Assembly (NCBI GenBank): GCA_029266035.1
Contig: JAJUFH010000020.1
Coordinates: 1-58,441, forward strand
Length of the DNA: 58,441 nucleotides
DNA from: Sinomicrobium sp.
GTDB lineage: Bacteria; Bacteroidota; Bacteroidia; Flavobacteriales; Flavobacteriaceae
Direction: 5' to 3'
Under the pieces are notes generated by a model. The model saw only the letters and a program-made list of their open reading frames with translations. It was not told where the DNA came from and searched no databases. The stretch's first letter is position 1; every line of letters begins with the position of its first letter. A program made the translations under genes and the position numbers. Positions 34,067 to 44,402 of the stretch are shown one piece after another.

Positions 34067-34546
34067 GTGAAAACTGCAATTGTAAAAACACCGCTAGGTA
34101 CCACTCAAATATCCGGAGACCACAACGGAGTTTCAAAAGTGAGTATACTTAAAGAAAACCAGATCCCGACAAGCTCTGTCGATATCCCTGAAGAGTTGTT
34201 GCCTTGCACACGGCAATTAAAGGAGTATTTTGAAGGTCAAAGAAAGGACTTCCAACTCAAACTCAACCCTCAGGGCACCAACTTTCAGAAGAGGGTGTGG
34301 GATGAGTTGCTCAACATTCCCTATGGCAAAACTATCTCCTACCTCGATCTGGCCAAAAAACTTGGCGATACCAAAAGCATCAGAGCAGCTGCTTCTGCCA
34401 ACGGCAAGAATCCCCTGTGGATAGTCGTTCCCTGTCATCGCGTGATTGGCAGTGATGGAAGTCTGGTAGGTTATGCCGGCGGACTCTGGCGCAAAAAATG
34501 GCTTTTGGAGCACGAATCTCCTTTTCGGCAGGAATCGCTATTCTGA
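34067..34546 (+). CDS. ogt: Methylated-DNA-protein-cysteine methyltransferase
   Basis: Suicide enzyme that takes the methyl group of O6-methylguanine on its own cysteine. 159 residues with the acceptor Cys123 in IVVPCHRVIGSDGS, the helix-turn-helix FQKRVWDELLNIPYGKTISY and the Asn hinge AAASANGKNP. GTG start; no in-frame ATG precedes the family's N-terminal strand. The gene for a DEDD exonuclease follows after 58 bases. Confidence 0.93.
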   Translation: MKTAIVKTPLGTTQISGDHNGVSKVSILKENQIPTSSVDIPEELLPCTRQLKEYFEGQRKDFQLKLNPQGTNFQKRVWDELLNIPYGKTISYLDLAKKLGDTKSIRAAASANGKNPLWIVVPCHRVIGSDGSLVGYAGGLWRKKWLLEHESPFRQESLF

Positions 34547-34604
34547 CACTTCTTTCTGGAAACTGCAATATTGCATATCTTTATCGTTCGCAAACGATCG
34601 CAAT

Positions 34605-35318
34605 ATGCCTACTGGAATACCATTAGACTACATTCTGTTTCTCGATATAGAAACCGTCCCAGAAACCCGGGATTTTTCGCAATTATCTCCTGAAAAGCAA
34701 GAATTGTGGGCAAAAAAAACGGAATACCAACGCAGGGAAGAAATCACCCCAGAAGATTTCTACGAGCGGGCCGGCATCTGGGCAGAATTTGGAAAAATAG
34801 TCTGTATTTCTGTGGGTTATTTTGTGTTTCGCGGCAGTGGAAGACAATTTCGAACCACCTCTTTTTTCGGAGAAGAAAAGCAACTACTCATCGATTTCAA
34901 AAACCTGCTCGAAAATCATTTCAGTCAGCCTCGTCATTTGCTCTGTGCCCATAATGGCAAGGAATTTGACTTTCCCTATATTGCCAGACGCATGCTTATT
35001 CTCGGTATTTCCATACCCAAAAAGCTCAACCTCTTCGGCAAAAAACCTTGGGAAGTGCCTCACCTAGACACTATGGAATTGTGGAAATTTGGCGATTACA
35101 AACACTATACCTCTCTAAAATTGCTCACCAATATCCTGAATATCCCCTCGCCAAAAGACGATATAGACGGCAGCCAGGTAAGACAGGTGTATTACGAAGA
35201 GCAGAACATCGACAGAATCGTCGTCTATTGTGAAAAAGACGTAGTAGCCACAGCCCAGGTATTATTGCGATTTCGGACTGAGGATCTACTTATGGACGAA
35301 GAAGTGCTACACGTTTAG
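34605..35318 (+). CDS. DEDDy 3'-5' exonuclease (PolB exonuclease-like)
   Basis: 237 residues with the three exonuclease motifs: LFLDIETVPE near residue 11 (Exo I, Asp and Glu), CAHNGKEFDFPYIARR near 112 (Exo II) and YCEKDVVATAQV near 208 (Exo III, Tyr four before Asp, the DEDDy form). Such stand-alone PolB-type exonucleases are common in Bacteroidota; a role in DNA repair is inferred. The start is 34605 (MPTGIPLDYILF); the frame from 34473 overlaps ogt and adds nothing family-like. Convergent with the EEP gene, 12-base overlap. Confidence 0.88.
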   Translation: MPTGIPLDYILFLDIETVPETRDFSQLSPEKQELWAKKTEYQRREEITPEDFYERAGIWAEFGKIVCISVGYFVFRGSGRQFRTTSFFGEEKQLLIDFKNLLENHFSQPRHLLCAHNGKEFDFPYIARRMLILGISIPKKLNLFGKKPWEVPHLDTMELWKFGDYKHYTSLKLLTNILNIPSPKDDIDGSQVRQVYYEEQNIDRIVVYCEKDVVATAQVLLRFRTEDLLMDEEVLHV

Positions 35319-36272
35319 TTCCAACTGTATATACACCGGAAAATGATCGCTGTATCCTCCCAGATACCTCCGTCCTGCATAAGTGCGAAAAGGATTGCCT
35401 TTAAAGCGTCCGGACCATTCCGTGAGAAAGCGATCGTTGACAATATCTGCCTCCACATAACTGTGTTTTCCAGGCTCCGCTACCATAAAGTCTCTAGAAA
35501 ACAATATCTGGTCGAAAAGATCCCACTTAAAATTGTAATTCGCACTCCCTTTATCCTGTGATAGCAATAGCTCCATCGGATTGAAAAGATCTGGGGAAAG
35601 CAGGTGCTCTTTAATACTCTTAGAAAAAGGATTGTCGTTAAAATCTCCCATAATAATAAAGCGGGCTGCGGTTTCCTTTTCTCTTACTCCATCCATTATA
35701 CGATGCACCTCAGCGGCAGCGGCCACCCGTTTGTAGGCCGTGTCTTCTGCTCCCTGTCTTCGGGAAGGCCAATGATTGACTATTACATGGATGCGCTCAT
35801 TGTTGAGCAGGCCTGTAACGTGAAGAATATCGCGGGTATAATCGCGCATACCATCTGTATTGTCTACTATCAATGGAACTGCTTCACTATCTATAACCTC
35901 AAAGTATTTGCGGCGATAAATAAGAGCGGTGTCTATACCTCTCTCATCCGGAGATTCAAAATGCACTATATCGTATCCCTTGCCAGACAGGTGTTTGGTC
36001 TGTATCAATTCTTGGAGTACGCTGCGATTTTCCACTTCGGCCAATCCCATGATTACTGGCAAACGTCGACTTGTTTTTTTTCCAGTATGCGCTATGGTTC
36101 TTCCGAGTTTGTACAGCTTATTCCGATAGCGTTTCTCATTCCAGTGCAATGCTCCCTTAGGAGTGAAATCGTCGTCTAAGGTATCCGGATCATTTTGGGT
36201 ATCAAAAAGATTTTCGAGATTGTAAAACCCAATCGTAAATCGTCGGGTAGGCGGTTTTCTCTTAAAAAACAT
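35307..36272 (-). CDS. Endonuclease/exonuclease/phosphatase-family protein
   Basis: 321 residues with the EEP fold: GFYNLENLFDTQNDPDT at the start (Asn and Glu of the metal site), GLAEVENRSVL, VIVNHWPSRR near 160, IIMGDFNDNPFSKS near 200 and GGYSDHFPVYIQL at the end (catalytic Asp-His). Such proteins cut phosphodiesters of nucleic acids or related substrates; the target is unknown. There is no convincing signal peptide: the basic N-terminus MFFKRKPPTRRF suggests a cytoplasmic protein. Confidence 0.88.
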   Translation of the reverse strand: MFFKRKPPTRRFTIGFYNLENLFDTQNDPDTLDDDFTPKGALHWNEKRYRNKLYKLGRTIAHTGKKTSRRLPVIMGLAEVENRSVLQELIQTKHLSGKGYDIVHFESPDERGIDTALIYRRKYFEVIDSEAVPLIVDNTDGMRDYTRDILHVTGLLNNERIHVIVNHWPSRRQGAEDTAYKRVAAAAEVHRIMDGVREKETAARFIIMGDFNDNPFSKSIKEHLLSPDLFNPMELLLSQDKGSANYNFKWDLFDQILFSRDFMVAEPGKHSYVEADIVNDRFLTEWSGRFKGNPFRTYAGRRYLGGYSDHFPVYIQLELNV

Positions 36273-36393
36273 AGATGTAATTCGTCAAACTTTAGTCAGT
36301 TAAAAGTAGTAATTATCACCCTGTCGAAAAAATACTATAGCCACAAATAAATTTTAAACAGATAATCCGGTCTACAAACGACACAGAATTATG

Positions 36394-36401
36394 TACCTTT
36401 G
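36394..36401 (+). promoter_or_regulatory. -7 box upstream of hflX
   Basis: TACCTTTG matches TAnnTTTG and lies 104 bases before the hflX ATG. A matching -33 box is not obvious. Confidence 0.4.
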
Positions 36402-36505
36402 TCCCCAGTCAAGCCTCACAAATACATTCCGTTACTCCAAAAAATTATCCACCTACGGTTGGAGAAGACATCGGAATAATAGTGTTACTGATTATTTTTG
36501 AATAT

Positions 36506-37714
36506 ATGCTGGAAAAAAAGACCCTGGATTATGAAAAAGTAGTGCTTATCGGTATCGTAAACCGCGAGCAGGATGAAGAAAAGTCGGACGAATACCTCGA
36601 TGAACTCGAGTTCCTCAGCTATACTGCAGGGGGTGAAGTAGTAAAGCGCTTTACACAAAAAATAGATACTCCCAATCCGAAAACTTTTATCGGGAGCGGA
36701 AAGATGGAAGAGGTGTCTCGCTTTGTTCAGGAAGAAGAAGTCGGTACGGTGATTTTTGACGACGAACTCAGTCCGGCTCAACAGAAGAATATCGAAAAGA
36801 TATTGAAGTGCAAAATACTGGACCGCACCAGCCTTATCCTCGACATCTTTGCCCAAAGAGCACAGACCTCCTACGCCCGAACACAGGTAGAACTAGCTCA
36901 ATACGAATACCTACTGCCCCGACTGGCCGGGTTGTGGACCCACCTCGAACGTCAGCGTGGGGGTATAGGAATGCGCGGTCCGGGAGAGACCGAGATAGAG
37001 ACCGACAGGCGTATTGTAAGAGACCGCATAGCACTGCTCAAGAAAAAACTGGAAACCATAGACCGCCAAATGGCCACTCAACGCGGTAACCGCGGAGCTC
37101 TTGTACGCGTTGCTCTCGTCGGGTATACCAATGTGGGTAAATCGACTCTGATGAACGTAATTAGCAAAAGCGATGTGTTTGCCGAGAACAAGCTTTTTGC
37201 TACACTCGACACCACGGTGCGCAAGGTGGTAATCGGCAATCTGCCCTTTTTATTGAGCGATACCGTAGGGTTTATCAGAAAGCTACCCACTCAATTGGTA
37301 GAGTCGTTTAAAAGTACATTAGACGAGGTAAGAGAGGCCGATTTGCTGCTGCATATTGTAGATATTTCTCATCCTAATTTCGAAGAGCACATCGCTTCGG
37401 TAAACAAAATCCTCGCAGAAATAAACAGTGCCGACAAGCCTGCCATCATGGTTTTTAACAAAATAGATCAGTACGAAGCAGAGCGTATTGACGACGATGA
37501 TCTCATCACCGAAAAGACCGGAAAACACTTTAGCTTGGAGGAGTGGAAGCTCACCTGGATGAATCGCGCAAACGGACAGGCGCTGTTTATCTCAGCCATC
37601 AACAAGGAGAATATGGACGAATTCCGAAAAAAGGTGTATGAGGAAGTCAGAAATATACATATTACCCGCTTTCCGTACAACAATTTTCTGTATCCAGAAC
37701 ACATTGAAGAATAG
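36506..37714 (+). CDS. hflX: Ribosome-associated GTPase HflX
   Basis: Binds the 50S subunit and splits stalled ribosomes under stress. 402 residues from ATG 36506 (MLEKKTLDYEKVVLIGIVN). N-terminal HflX domain with GGEVVKRFTQK, a linker with RGGIGMRGPGETEIETDRR, then the G domain: G1 GYTNVGKSTLMN near 205, G3 DTVGFIRKLPTQLVESFKST near 251, G4 FNKIDQYE. It stands alone and ends at a bidirectional terminator shared with odhB. Confidence 0.96.
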   Translation: MLEKKTLDYEKVVLIGIVNREQDEEKSDEYLDELEFLSYTAGGEVVKRFTQKIDTPNPKTFIGSGKMEEVSRFVQEEEVGTVIFDDELSPAQQKNIEKILKCKILDRTSLILDIFAQRAQTSYARTQVELAQYEYLLPRLAGLWTHLERQRGGIGMRGPGETEIETDRRIVRDRIALLKKKLETIDRQMATQRGNRGALVRVALVGYTNVGKSTLMNVISKSDVFAENKLFATLDTTVRKVVIGNLPFLLSDTVGFIRKLPTQLVESFKSTLDEVREADLLLHIVDISHPNFEEHIASVNKILAEINSADKPAIMVFNKIDQYEAERIDDDDLITEKTGKHFSLEEWKLTWMNRANGQALFISAINKENMDEFRKKVYEEVRNIHITRFPYNNFLYPEHIEE

Positions 37715-37834
37715 CAGTAACCGGCGACAGAAGGAAAATCACCATTGCAACCCTCTCACATCTTGGCCGATGAGTAAAGACTCTTCTCTTCAAGGTGTAA
37801 TTTGGTGAGCTATAGCTATACTCACTAACAGACA

Positions 37835-37869
37835 AAAAAAACCGGATTCAAAAAGAAATCCGGTTTTTT
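37835..37869. terminator. Bidirectional terminator between hflX and odhB
   Basis: AAAAACCGGATT and AATCCGGTTTTTT form a 12-bp stem with an 8-base loop, with T-runs on both strands. Convergent genes on both sides. Confidence 0.88.
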
Positions 37870-37890
37870 ATCAAAAAGTCTTAAGCTCAA

Positions 37891-39111
37891 TTACAATTCC
37901 AATGCTTTCCTGATATTGCCATCCATCAGCAATTCTTCGGGGTTTTCTAGAGCTTCCTTAATAGCTACCAAGAAACCTACTGACTCTCTTCCGTCTATGA
38001 TTCTGTGATCGTAAGACAGCGCCAAGTACATCATTGGGTGTATTTCTACTTTTCCGTCTACGGCAATCGGGCGTTCTATGATATTGTGCATTCCGAGAAT
38101 ACCAGACTGTGGCGGATTGATGATTGGTGTTGACAACATACTTCCAAACACCCCACCATTTGATATTGTAAAGGTTCCACCTGTCATTTCATCTACGGTA
38201 ATCTGTCCGTCACGTGCGCGGATAGCCAAACGCTTAATCTCGGCCTCTATTCCTCTAAAACTCAAATTTTCTGCATTTCTAACCACCGGTACCATAAGTC
38301 CCTTCGGACCAGATACGGCTACGGAGATATCGCAGAAGTCGTAAGTGATCTTGTAGTCACCGTCTATCATAGAGTTGACATCCGGATACAGTTGCAATGC
38401 TCGAACTACGGCTTTGGTAAAGAAACTCATAAAACCAAGTCCTACGCCGTGTTTTGCTTTGAATTCATCCTTAAACTGATTTCTAAGTTTAAAGATAGGT
38501 GTCATATTGGCCTCGTTAAAGGTAGTGAGCATTGCGGTTTCATTCTTGGCAGACACCAAACGCTCAGCTACTTTTCTACGCAGCATAGAGAGTTTTTTAC
38601 GCTCTTGTCCTCTGCTTCCCGGACCGGGAGTTCCCATAGAAGGCACTGCTTTTACCGCATCCTCTTTGGTTACGCGTCCGTCCTTTCCTGTTCCTTGCAC
38701 CTCATTGGCTGCAATTCCCTTTTCATCCAGTATTTTTCTGGCGGCAGGAGAAGCCGTTCCCGAAGCATAGGTTTCTTTCTTTTCAACTTCTGCTACCTTT
38801 TCTTTGGGAGCTTCTGTTTTTTCCTCAGCTTTAGGTTCTTCTTTTTTATCTGCCGATCCTCCATCAGGTTTGGAGGCTCCCGTATCGATAAGGCATACTA
38901 CCTGGCCTACGGCTACTGCATCGCCTTCTTCTGCTTTTAGCGTAATGGTTCCACTGGCTTCAGCAGGGAGTTCTAAGGTGGCTTTGTCGGAGTCCACTTC
39001 CGCAATGGCCTGGTCTTTTTCTACATAATCTCCATCTGCCACCAGCCATTCGGCTATTTCTACTTCTGTAATAGATTCCCCCGGTGAAGGAACTTTCATT
39101 TCTAAAATCAT
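37891..39111 (-). CDS. odhB: 2-oxoglutarate dehydrogenase E2 (dihydrolipoyl succinyltransferase)
   Basis: Core of the 2-oxoglutarate dehydrogenase complex of the citric acid cycle. 406 residues: one lipoyl domain with Lys43 in [13 protein letters not shown], a Glu/Lys/Pro-rich linker (residues 80-110), a peripheral-subunit-binding domain ([15 protein letters not shown]) and the acyltransferase domain ending with the catalytic [13 protein letters not shown]. It follows odhA by 53 bases on the same strand. The E3 gene is not in the window. Confidence 0.96.
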   Translation of the reverse strand: MILEMKVPSPGESITEVEIAEWLVADGDYVEKDQAIAEVDSDKATLELPAEASGTITLKAEEGDAVAVGQVVCLIDTGASKPDGGSADKKEEPKAEEKTEAPKEKVAEVEKKETYASGTASPAARKILDEKGIAANEVQGTGKDGRVTKEDAVKAVPSMGTPGPGSRGQERKKLSMLRRKVAERLVSAKNETAMLTTFNEANMTPIFKLRNQFKDEFKAKHGVGLGFMSFFTKAVVRALQLYPDVNSMIDGDYKITYDFCDISVAVSGPKGLMVPVVRNAENLSFRGIEAEIKRLAIRARDGQITVDEMTGGTFTISNGGVFGSMLSTPIINPPQSGILGMHNIIERPIAVDGKVEIHPMMYLALSYDHRIIDGRESVGFLVAIKEALENPEELLMDGNIRKALEL

Positions 39112-39164
39112 TGTGCTACAATTTTATTGGTCGTATTCTTTTTGGTTATGATTTTCGGAACATC

Positions 39165-42005
39165 TCAATGGCCGTGTCCGTAACTGTTCTTGGCCCTGTA
39201 ATCTCTGATATTGTTATCCTTCTCCTTATCAAAAACATATTCTATAATTTCCTTATGGCGTTTCTGTGATCTCACAGCACTACCAGCGGCAGGGGAAGAA
39301 TAGAATCTTCTGGAACAAACTCTGAAATTTCTCGCTTCTTCAAAGTGCATCAGCAAATGACTCCAGGCTCCCATATTACGGGGTTCTTCCTGTGCCCAGA
39401 CCACGTCGTCGGCCTTGCTGTACTTTTTGAGTACCGCATTGATCTCATCTGCTGGTAGCGGGAAAAGTTGCTCCAACCTTACCAAAGCTACATCTTTTTC
39501 TCTTCCCTTTTCTTCTCTCGCCTGAAGAAGATCGTAATAGAACTTTCCGGTACAGAACACCAGAGTTTTGACTTCTTCCGGTTTTACATCCTTATCGTCT
39601 ATCAGCGGTTGAAAGCTTCCTTCTACCAATTCGCTGACACTGGAAACAGCCTTGGGATGTCTCAAAAGGCTCTTAGGTGTAAATACGATCAAGGGTTTTC
39701 TGAAATTCACCTTCATCTGTCTCCTGAGCAGGTGGAAGAAGTTTGCCGGGGTGGTACAATCGGCCACATACATATTGTCTTTAGCACACAACTGTAAGTA
39801 GCGCTCCATACGTGCAGAAGAGTGCTCCGCTCCCTGACCTTCGTATCCGTGGGGCAACAGCATTACAATACCGTTTTGTACTTTCCACTTGTCTTCGGCA
39901 GCAGAAATGTACTGATCTATCATAATCTGTGCACCGTTGCTAAAATCTCCAAATTGTGCTTCCCAAATCGTCAGGGTATTCGGACTCGCCATAGAATACC
40001 CGTAATCAAATCCAAGCACACCGTATTCTGACAGCAGGGAATTATACACGTAAAAATGTCCTTGTTTGTCGTTCATATTATTGAGCAACACCACTTCTTC
40101 TTCACTGTCTTCTACTTTCAGTACAGCGTGGCGGTGCGAAAAGGTTCCGCGCTCCACATCCTGTCCGCTCATCCTTACGTCAAAACCTTCATCAAGCAAT
40201 GCCCCATATGCCAAAAGTTCTCCCATGGCCCAATCGAGCTTGTCGGTTTCGAAGAACATCTTGTTTCTCTCCTTGATAAGTCGTTCAATCTTTCTGAGAA
40301 ACTTCTTCTCTTCCGGAAGTTTGGTGATGGTCTCGGCAATTTTGGTAAGCTTTTCCTTCGGATAGCTCGTATCGACCGCTTTTAACATTTGGTCTTCTCG
40401 AACCAGATCAAATCCTTTCCATTCGTCTTGCATGAAGGGAGTAACCTTGGTGGCTACTTCTTTTCGCGAATCTTCCAATTCCTCTTCGAGTATCGCCTTG
40501 TAATCAGATTCCAACTTACTCACATATGCCTGATCTATCACTCCTTCTCCTATTAGCTTCTCTGCATAAATATCTCTGGCATTACTGTGTTTGGCTATGG
40601 CCTTATACAGTTTGGGCTGCGTAAATTTAGGCTCATCACCTTCATTGTGCCCGTATTTCCGGTATCCCAAGAGATCTATAAACACATCCCTTTTAAAGGT
40701 CATCCTGAAATCGAGTGCAAAAAGAGCAGCGTGTACTACCGCTTCTGCATCGTCGGCATTGACATGGAGTACCGGAGAAAGTGTCACTTTTCCTACATCG
40801 GTACAATATATAGAAGAACGTGCGTCTAAGTAGTTGGTGGTAAACCCTATCTGGTTATTGACCACCATATGTATAGTCCCACCAGTGGTATAGCCCTCCA
40901 ACTTGGCCATCTGTACAACTTCATACGCAATGCCCTGCCCTGCGATAGCGGCATCTCCGTGCACTACTATAGGCAGTACTTGCGAAAAGTCGTCATTGTA
41001 GTAGTTGTCTTGTTTTGCCCGGGTAATTCCCTCCACTACTGCACCTACAGTTTCGAGGTGAGAAGGATTGGGAGCAATATTCATTTTTATTTCCTTCCCG
41101 GAGCGATTCTTTCGCTCGGAAGTCCACCCAAGGTGATATTTCACATCTCCGTCGAAAGCGGGAATTTCGTAGTCTTTACCGTCAAATTCGTTAAAGATAT
41201 CCTTAGCCGATTTACCGAAGATATTCGTCAGCACATTCAGTCGCCCGCGGTGTGCCATTCCCATTACAAATTGTTTCACCCCGAGTTCAGCCGCCTTATC
41301 TACTATAGCGTCCAAAGCAGGAATGAGCGATTCCCCTCCTTCTAGAGAAAACCTTTTCTGTCCCACGTACTTGGTGTGCAAAAAGCTCTCAAAAGATATC
41401 GCTTCGTTGAGTTTTTTGAGGATGTGCTTCTTTTCATCCGCAGAGAACGACGGGTGATTGCTGTTGATATTGAGTCGTTGTTGTATCCATTCCACCTCTT
41501 CCGGTTGCCGGATATACATATACTCTATCCCTATAGAGTCGCAGTAGATACTGGTGAGATGTTCTATTATCTCTCTAAGGGTTTTGTTCCCAATACCAAT
41601 TATATTTCCCGCCTTAAAGGTGGTATCGAGATCGGAATCTGACAATCCGAAATTCTCCTTGTCTAAAGTAGGGTGGTATTTACGACGCTCACGCACGGGG
41701 TTTGTCTTTGTAAACAAATGCCCTCGAGTTCTGTAGGCATCGATGAGTTTTACCACCTGAAATTCCTTAACTACTCCTTCCGGCACTTCTGCAGCACCGG
41801 AATCTTTGGCTGTGGCAACAGCCATTTGACTTCCGTTTTGGGAGCTTACCTCTCCATTGCCTTCTGAATGCTCCGCTCCGAAATCAAACCCTTGAAAAAA
41901 AGCCCTCCAACTGGGCTCTACACTATCTGGGTTCTGCAAATACTGATCGTACAGTTCAGCAAAAAATGCCGTATGCGCAGCATTCAAAAACGAATACTTA
42001 TCCAT
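39165..42005 (-). CDS. odhA: 2-oxoglutarate dehydrogenase E1
   Basis: Thiamine-diphosphate enzyme that decarboxylates 2-oxoglutarate and passes succinyl to E2. 946 residues. Seen: the N-terminal docking segment FFAELYDQYLQNPDSVEPSW, the active-site His in GMAHRGRLNVL, the ThDP motif (GDAAIAGQGIAYE ... NNQIGFTT) and LLPHGYEGQGAEHSSARMER in the transketolase-like domain. Length is normal. A minus-strand -7 box lies at 42065-42072. Confidence 0.97.
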   Translation of the reverse strand: MDKYSFLNAAHTAFFAELYDQYLQNPDSVEPSWRAFFQGFDFGAEHSEGNGEVSSQNGSQMAVATAKDSGAAEVPEGVVKEFQVVKLIDAYRTRGHLFTKTNPVRERRKYHPTLDKENFGLSDSDLDTTFKAGNIIGIGNKTLREIIEHLTSIYCDSIGIEYMYIRQPEEVEWIQQRLNINSNHPSFSADEKKHILKKLNEAISFESFLHTKYVGQKRFSLEGGESLIPALDAIVDKAAELGVKQFVMGMAHRGRLNVLTNIFGKSAKDIFNEFDGKDYEIPAFDGDVKYHLGWTSERKNRSGKEIKMNIAPNPSHLETVGAVVEGITRAKQDNYYNDDFSQVLPIVVHGDAAIAGQGIAYEVVQMAKLEGYTTGGTIHMVVNNQIGFTTNYLDARSSIYCTDVGKVTLSPVLHVNADDAEAVVHAALFALDFRMTFKRDVFIDLLGYRKYGHNEGDEPKFTQPKLYKAIAKHSNARDIYAEKLIGEGVIDQAYVSKLESDYKAILEEELEDSRKEVATKVTPFMQDEWKGFDLVREDQMLKAVDTSYPKEKLTKIAETITKLPEEKKFLRKIERLIKERNKMFFETDKLDWAMGELLAYGALLDEGFDVRMSGQDVERGTFSHRHAVLKVEDSEEEVVLLNNMNDKQGHFYVYNSLLSEYGVLGFDYGYSMASPNTLTIWEAQFGDFSNGAQIMIDQYISAAEDKWKVQNGIVMLLPHGYEGQGAEHSSARMERYLQLCAKDNMYVADCTTPANFFHLLRRQMKVNFRKPLIVFTPKSLLRHPKAVSSVSELVEGSFQPLIDDKDVKPEEVKTLVFCTGKFYYDLLQAREEKGREKDVALVRLEQLFPLPADEINAVLKKYSKADDVVWAQEEPRNMGAWSHLLMHFEEARNFRVCSRRFYSSPAAGSAVRSQKRHKEIIEYVFDKEKDNNIRDYRAKNSYGHGH

Positions 42006-42064
42006 ATTATTTTTTTCTTGTCTCCTTGAGAACTCCTCTGAGCTATCTCAAGACAAATTTTTGT

Positions 42065-42072
42065 CAAAAGTA
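42065..42072 (-). promoter_or_regulatory. -7 box of odhA
   Basis: On the minus strand the sequence reads TACTTTTG, an exact -7 match, 60 bases before the odhA ATG. No clear TTG at -33. Confidence 0.5.
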
Positions 42073-42193
42073 CAATATTTCAAATACATGATGTTAAAGT
42101 TTTACCATATTTATATTTGGTATTTACAAGATTTTAACACCTATTAAAAAAAGGGGGTTGCACTAACGCTATATTGCGTTTTTGTTATATTTC

Positions 42194-43225
42194 TCAGATG
42201 TTCCTTATTTTCTTTTCCCACTTCCAGGCCGAAGCAACTGCTTCGTCGAGTGTAGACTGAGCTTCCCATCCCAATTCGTTATTGGCCTTGGTGGTGTCGG
42301 CATAGGCTGCAGTAACATCTCCGGGTCTGCGATCTACAATGCGATAATCGAGCTTCTGTCCCGACACCCGTTCAAAACTGCCAATCACTTCGAGTACGGA
42401 ACTTCCCGTTCCGGTACCTACATTAAACACCTCATAATTGGAGGTGTTCTTATCGTTGAGCAAGCGTTTCAATGCCACCACATGCGCCTTTGCCAGGTCG
42501 ACCACGTGAATATAATCTCGTATTCCTGTTCCATCGGCGGTAGGGTAATCGCCACCAAACACCGAGAGCCGTTCGCGCAATCCGGCTGCTGTTTGTGTGA
42601 TAAACGGCACCAAATTTTGAGGTACTCCGAGGGGTAACTCTCCTATTTCTGCCGTTGGATGGGCTCCAATCGGATTAAAATAACGCAGAGAAATGGCTTT
42701 GAACTCGGGATATACCGAGCAGGTATCTGCAATAATCTCTTCTCCTATCTGTTTTGTGTTTCCGTATGGCGATTCTGCCTTCTTTACCGGAGCACTTTCG
42801 GTGATAGGCAATTCATCGGCCTGCCCGTATACTGTACAGGAAGAACTAAAAATAAAACAAGACTCTTCCTTCTTGCTCAACTCTTGCAAAAGATAAATCA
42901 GGGTGTTGATATTGTTCTCGTAATACAACAGTGGTTTTTCTACGCTTTCACCCACTGCCTTAGAAGCTGCGAAATGGATAACCCCAACAATATCGTCATG
43001 TCTCGCAAAGAAATCTTCTACCTTTTCTTTCTCTCTGAGATCCATTTTTTCGAAAAGTGGAGTTTTTCCGGTAATCCTGGTAATTCCGTCGAGTACTTCT
43101 TCTGTGGCGTTGGATAGATTGTCGATAATAACTACCTCAAACCCTTCGTTCTGCAATTCCACTACGGTATGCGAACCTATAAATCCCAATCCTCCGGTAA
43201 CTAATATCTTTTTTTGATCTGTCAT
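42194..43225 (-). CDS. galE: UDP-glucose 4-epimerase
   Basis: Interconverts UDP-glucose and UDP-galactose (or the N-acetyl forms) with bound NAD. 343 residues of the extended SDR family: TGGLGFIGSHTVVEL near 10, FSSSCTVYG, catalytic Tyr154-x3-Lys158 in SPYGNTKQ, and the sugar motif VFNVGTGTGSS. It follows the aminotransferase gene by 37 bases on the same strand, suggesting a small nucleotide-sugar unit for surface polysaccharide. Confidence 0.95.
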   Translation of the reverse strand: MTDQKKILVTGGLGFIGSHTVVELQNEGFEVVIIDNLSNATEEVLDGITRITGKTPLFEKMDLREKEKVEDFFARHDDIVGVIHFAASKAVGESVEKPLLYYENNINTLIYLLQELSKKEESCFIFSSSCTVYGQADELPITESAPVKKAESPYGNTKQIGEEIIADTCSVYPEFKAISLRYFNPIGAHPTAEIGELPLGVPQNLVPFITQTAAGLRERLSVFGGDYPTADGTGIRDYIHVVDLAKAHVVALKRLLNDKNTSNYEVFNVGTGTGSSVLEVIGSFERVSGQKLDYRIVDRRPGDVTAAYADTTKANNELGWEAQSTLDEAVASAWKWEKKIRNI

Positions 43226-43262
43226 ATATCTTCCTCCAGTTTGTTTTTCTATTGATGTGATA

Positions 43263-44402
43263 TTAAGATTTCCCGTTTACATATGCCTTTACTGTATCGG
43301 CAATATAGGCTATTTGCTCGTCGTCCAGTTCGGTGTGCATGGGCAAGGAGATCACCTCTTTTACCAGATTATTGGTCACCTCAAAGTCTTCTTCTCGGTA
43401 ACGCTCGTCCAAATAGGCTTTCTGTCGGTGAAGCGGTATGGGGTAATACACTCCACAGGGAATTCCGTTTTCGTTCAGGTATTTCACCAGTCCGTCCCTG
43501 TCAACTCCTTTGATTTTTAAGGTGTACTGGTGATATACATGGGTATCTTCTCCTCCTGTTTGTACGGGTGTTTCTATGTGTTGTTCTCCCTCAAAAGCTC
43601 GATTGTACTTTTGTGCAGCTTCCTTTCTCCTTTTATTATAAGTATCCAGCAGAGGTAGCTTTGCCCTCAACACTGCAGCCTGAATAGAATCCAATCGCGA
43701 GTTTACCCCCACAACATCGTGGTGATAACGCACATACATCCCGTGGTTTACTATACCCCTGATGGTATGTGCAAGTTCGTCATTGTCGGTAAATATCGCT
43801 CCTCCATCTCCGTAACATCCGAGGTTTTTAGAAGGAAAGAACGAGGTGGAAGCCACATCTCCTATGGCTCCGGTTTTCAGCTTTCGACCATCTTTAAAGG
43901 TGTGCACTGCTCCTATCCCTTGCGCGTTGTCTTCTATGACGTACAGCTTGTGTTCTCTCGCTATATCCATTATGGCATCCATATCGGCACATTGTCCGAA
44001 AAGATGAACCGGTACTATGGCTTTGGTTTTGGGCGTTATTGCCTTTCGGATAGCCTCCGGATCTATATTAAAGGTGTCCGGATCTACATCGACCAATACC
44101 GGAGTGAGTCCCAACAATGCAATCACCTCTACTGTGGCGGCAAAGGTAAAATCGGCTGTAATCACTTCGTCACCGGGCTTTAATCCCAAACCCATCATGG
44201 CGATTTGCAAGGCATCTGTCCCGTTGGCACAGGGTATCACGTGTTTTACCCCGAGATATTCCTCCAGTTCCTTTTGAAATGACTGTACCTGCGGACCGTT
44301 GACAAATGCCGTACTGTCTATGACTTCTGCGATAGAACGGTCTACAGTATCTTTGATAAATTCGTATTGACCCTTGAGGTCTACCATCTGTATTTTCTTC
44401 AC
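43263..44402 (-). CDS. DegT/DnrJ/EryC1-family sugar aminotransferase
   Basis: PLP enzyme that aminates keto-sugar nucleotides for lipopolysaccharide or capsule sugars. 379 residues: PCANGTDALQIAMMGLGL, DFTFAATVEVI, VIEDNAQGIGA (PLP Asp) and the Schiff-base Lys192 in TSFFPSKNLGCYGDGGA. The acceptor sugar cannot be read from sequence. First gene of a unit with galE; the region upstream is the long palindrome-rich gap. Confidence 0.92.
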   Translation of the reverse strand: MKKIQMVDLKGQYEFIKDTVDRSIAEVIDSTAFVNGPQVQSFQKELEEYLGVKHVIPCANGTDALQIAMMGLGLKPGDEVITADFTFAATVEVIALLGLTPVLVDVDPDTFNIDPEAIRKAITPKTKAIVPVHLFGQCADMDAIMDIAREHKLYVIEDNAQGIGAVHTFKDGRKLKTGAIGDVASTSFFPSKNLGCYGDGGAIFTDNDELAHTIRGIVNHGMYVRYHHDVVGVNSRLDSIQAAVLRAKLPLLDTYNKRRKEAAQKYNRAFEGEQHIETPVQTGGEDTHVYHQYTLKIKGVDRDGLVKYLNENGIPCGVYYPIPLHRQKAYLDERYREEDFEVTNNLVKEVISLPMHTELDDEQIAYIADTVKAYVNGKS

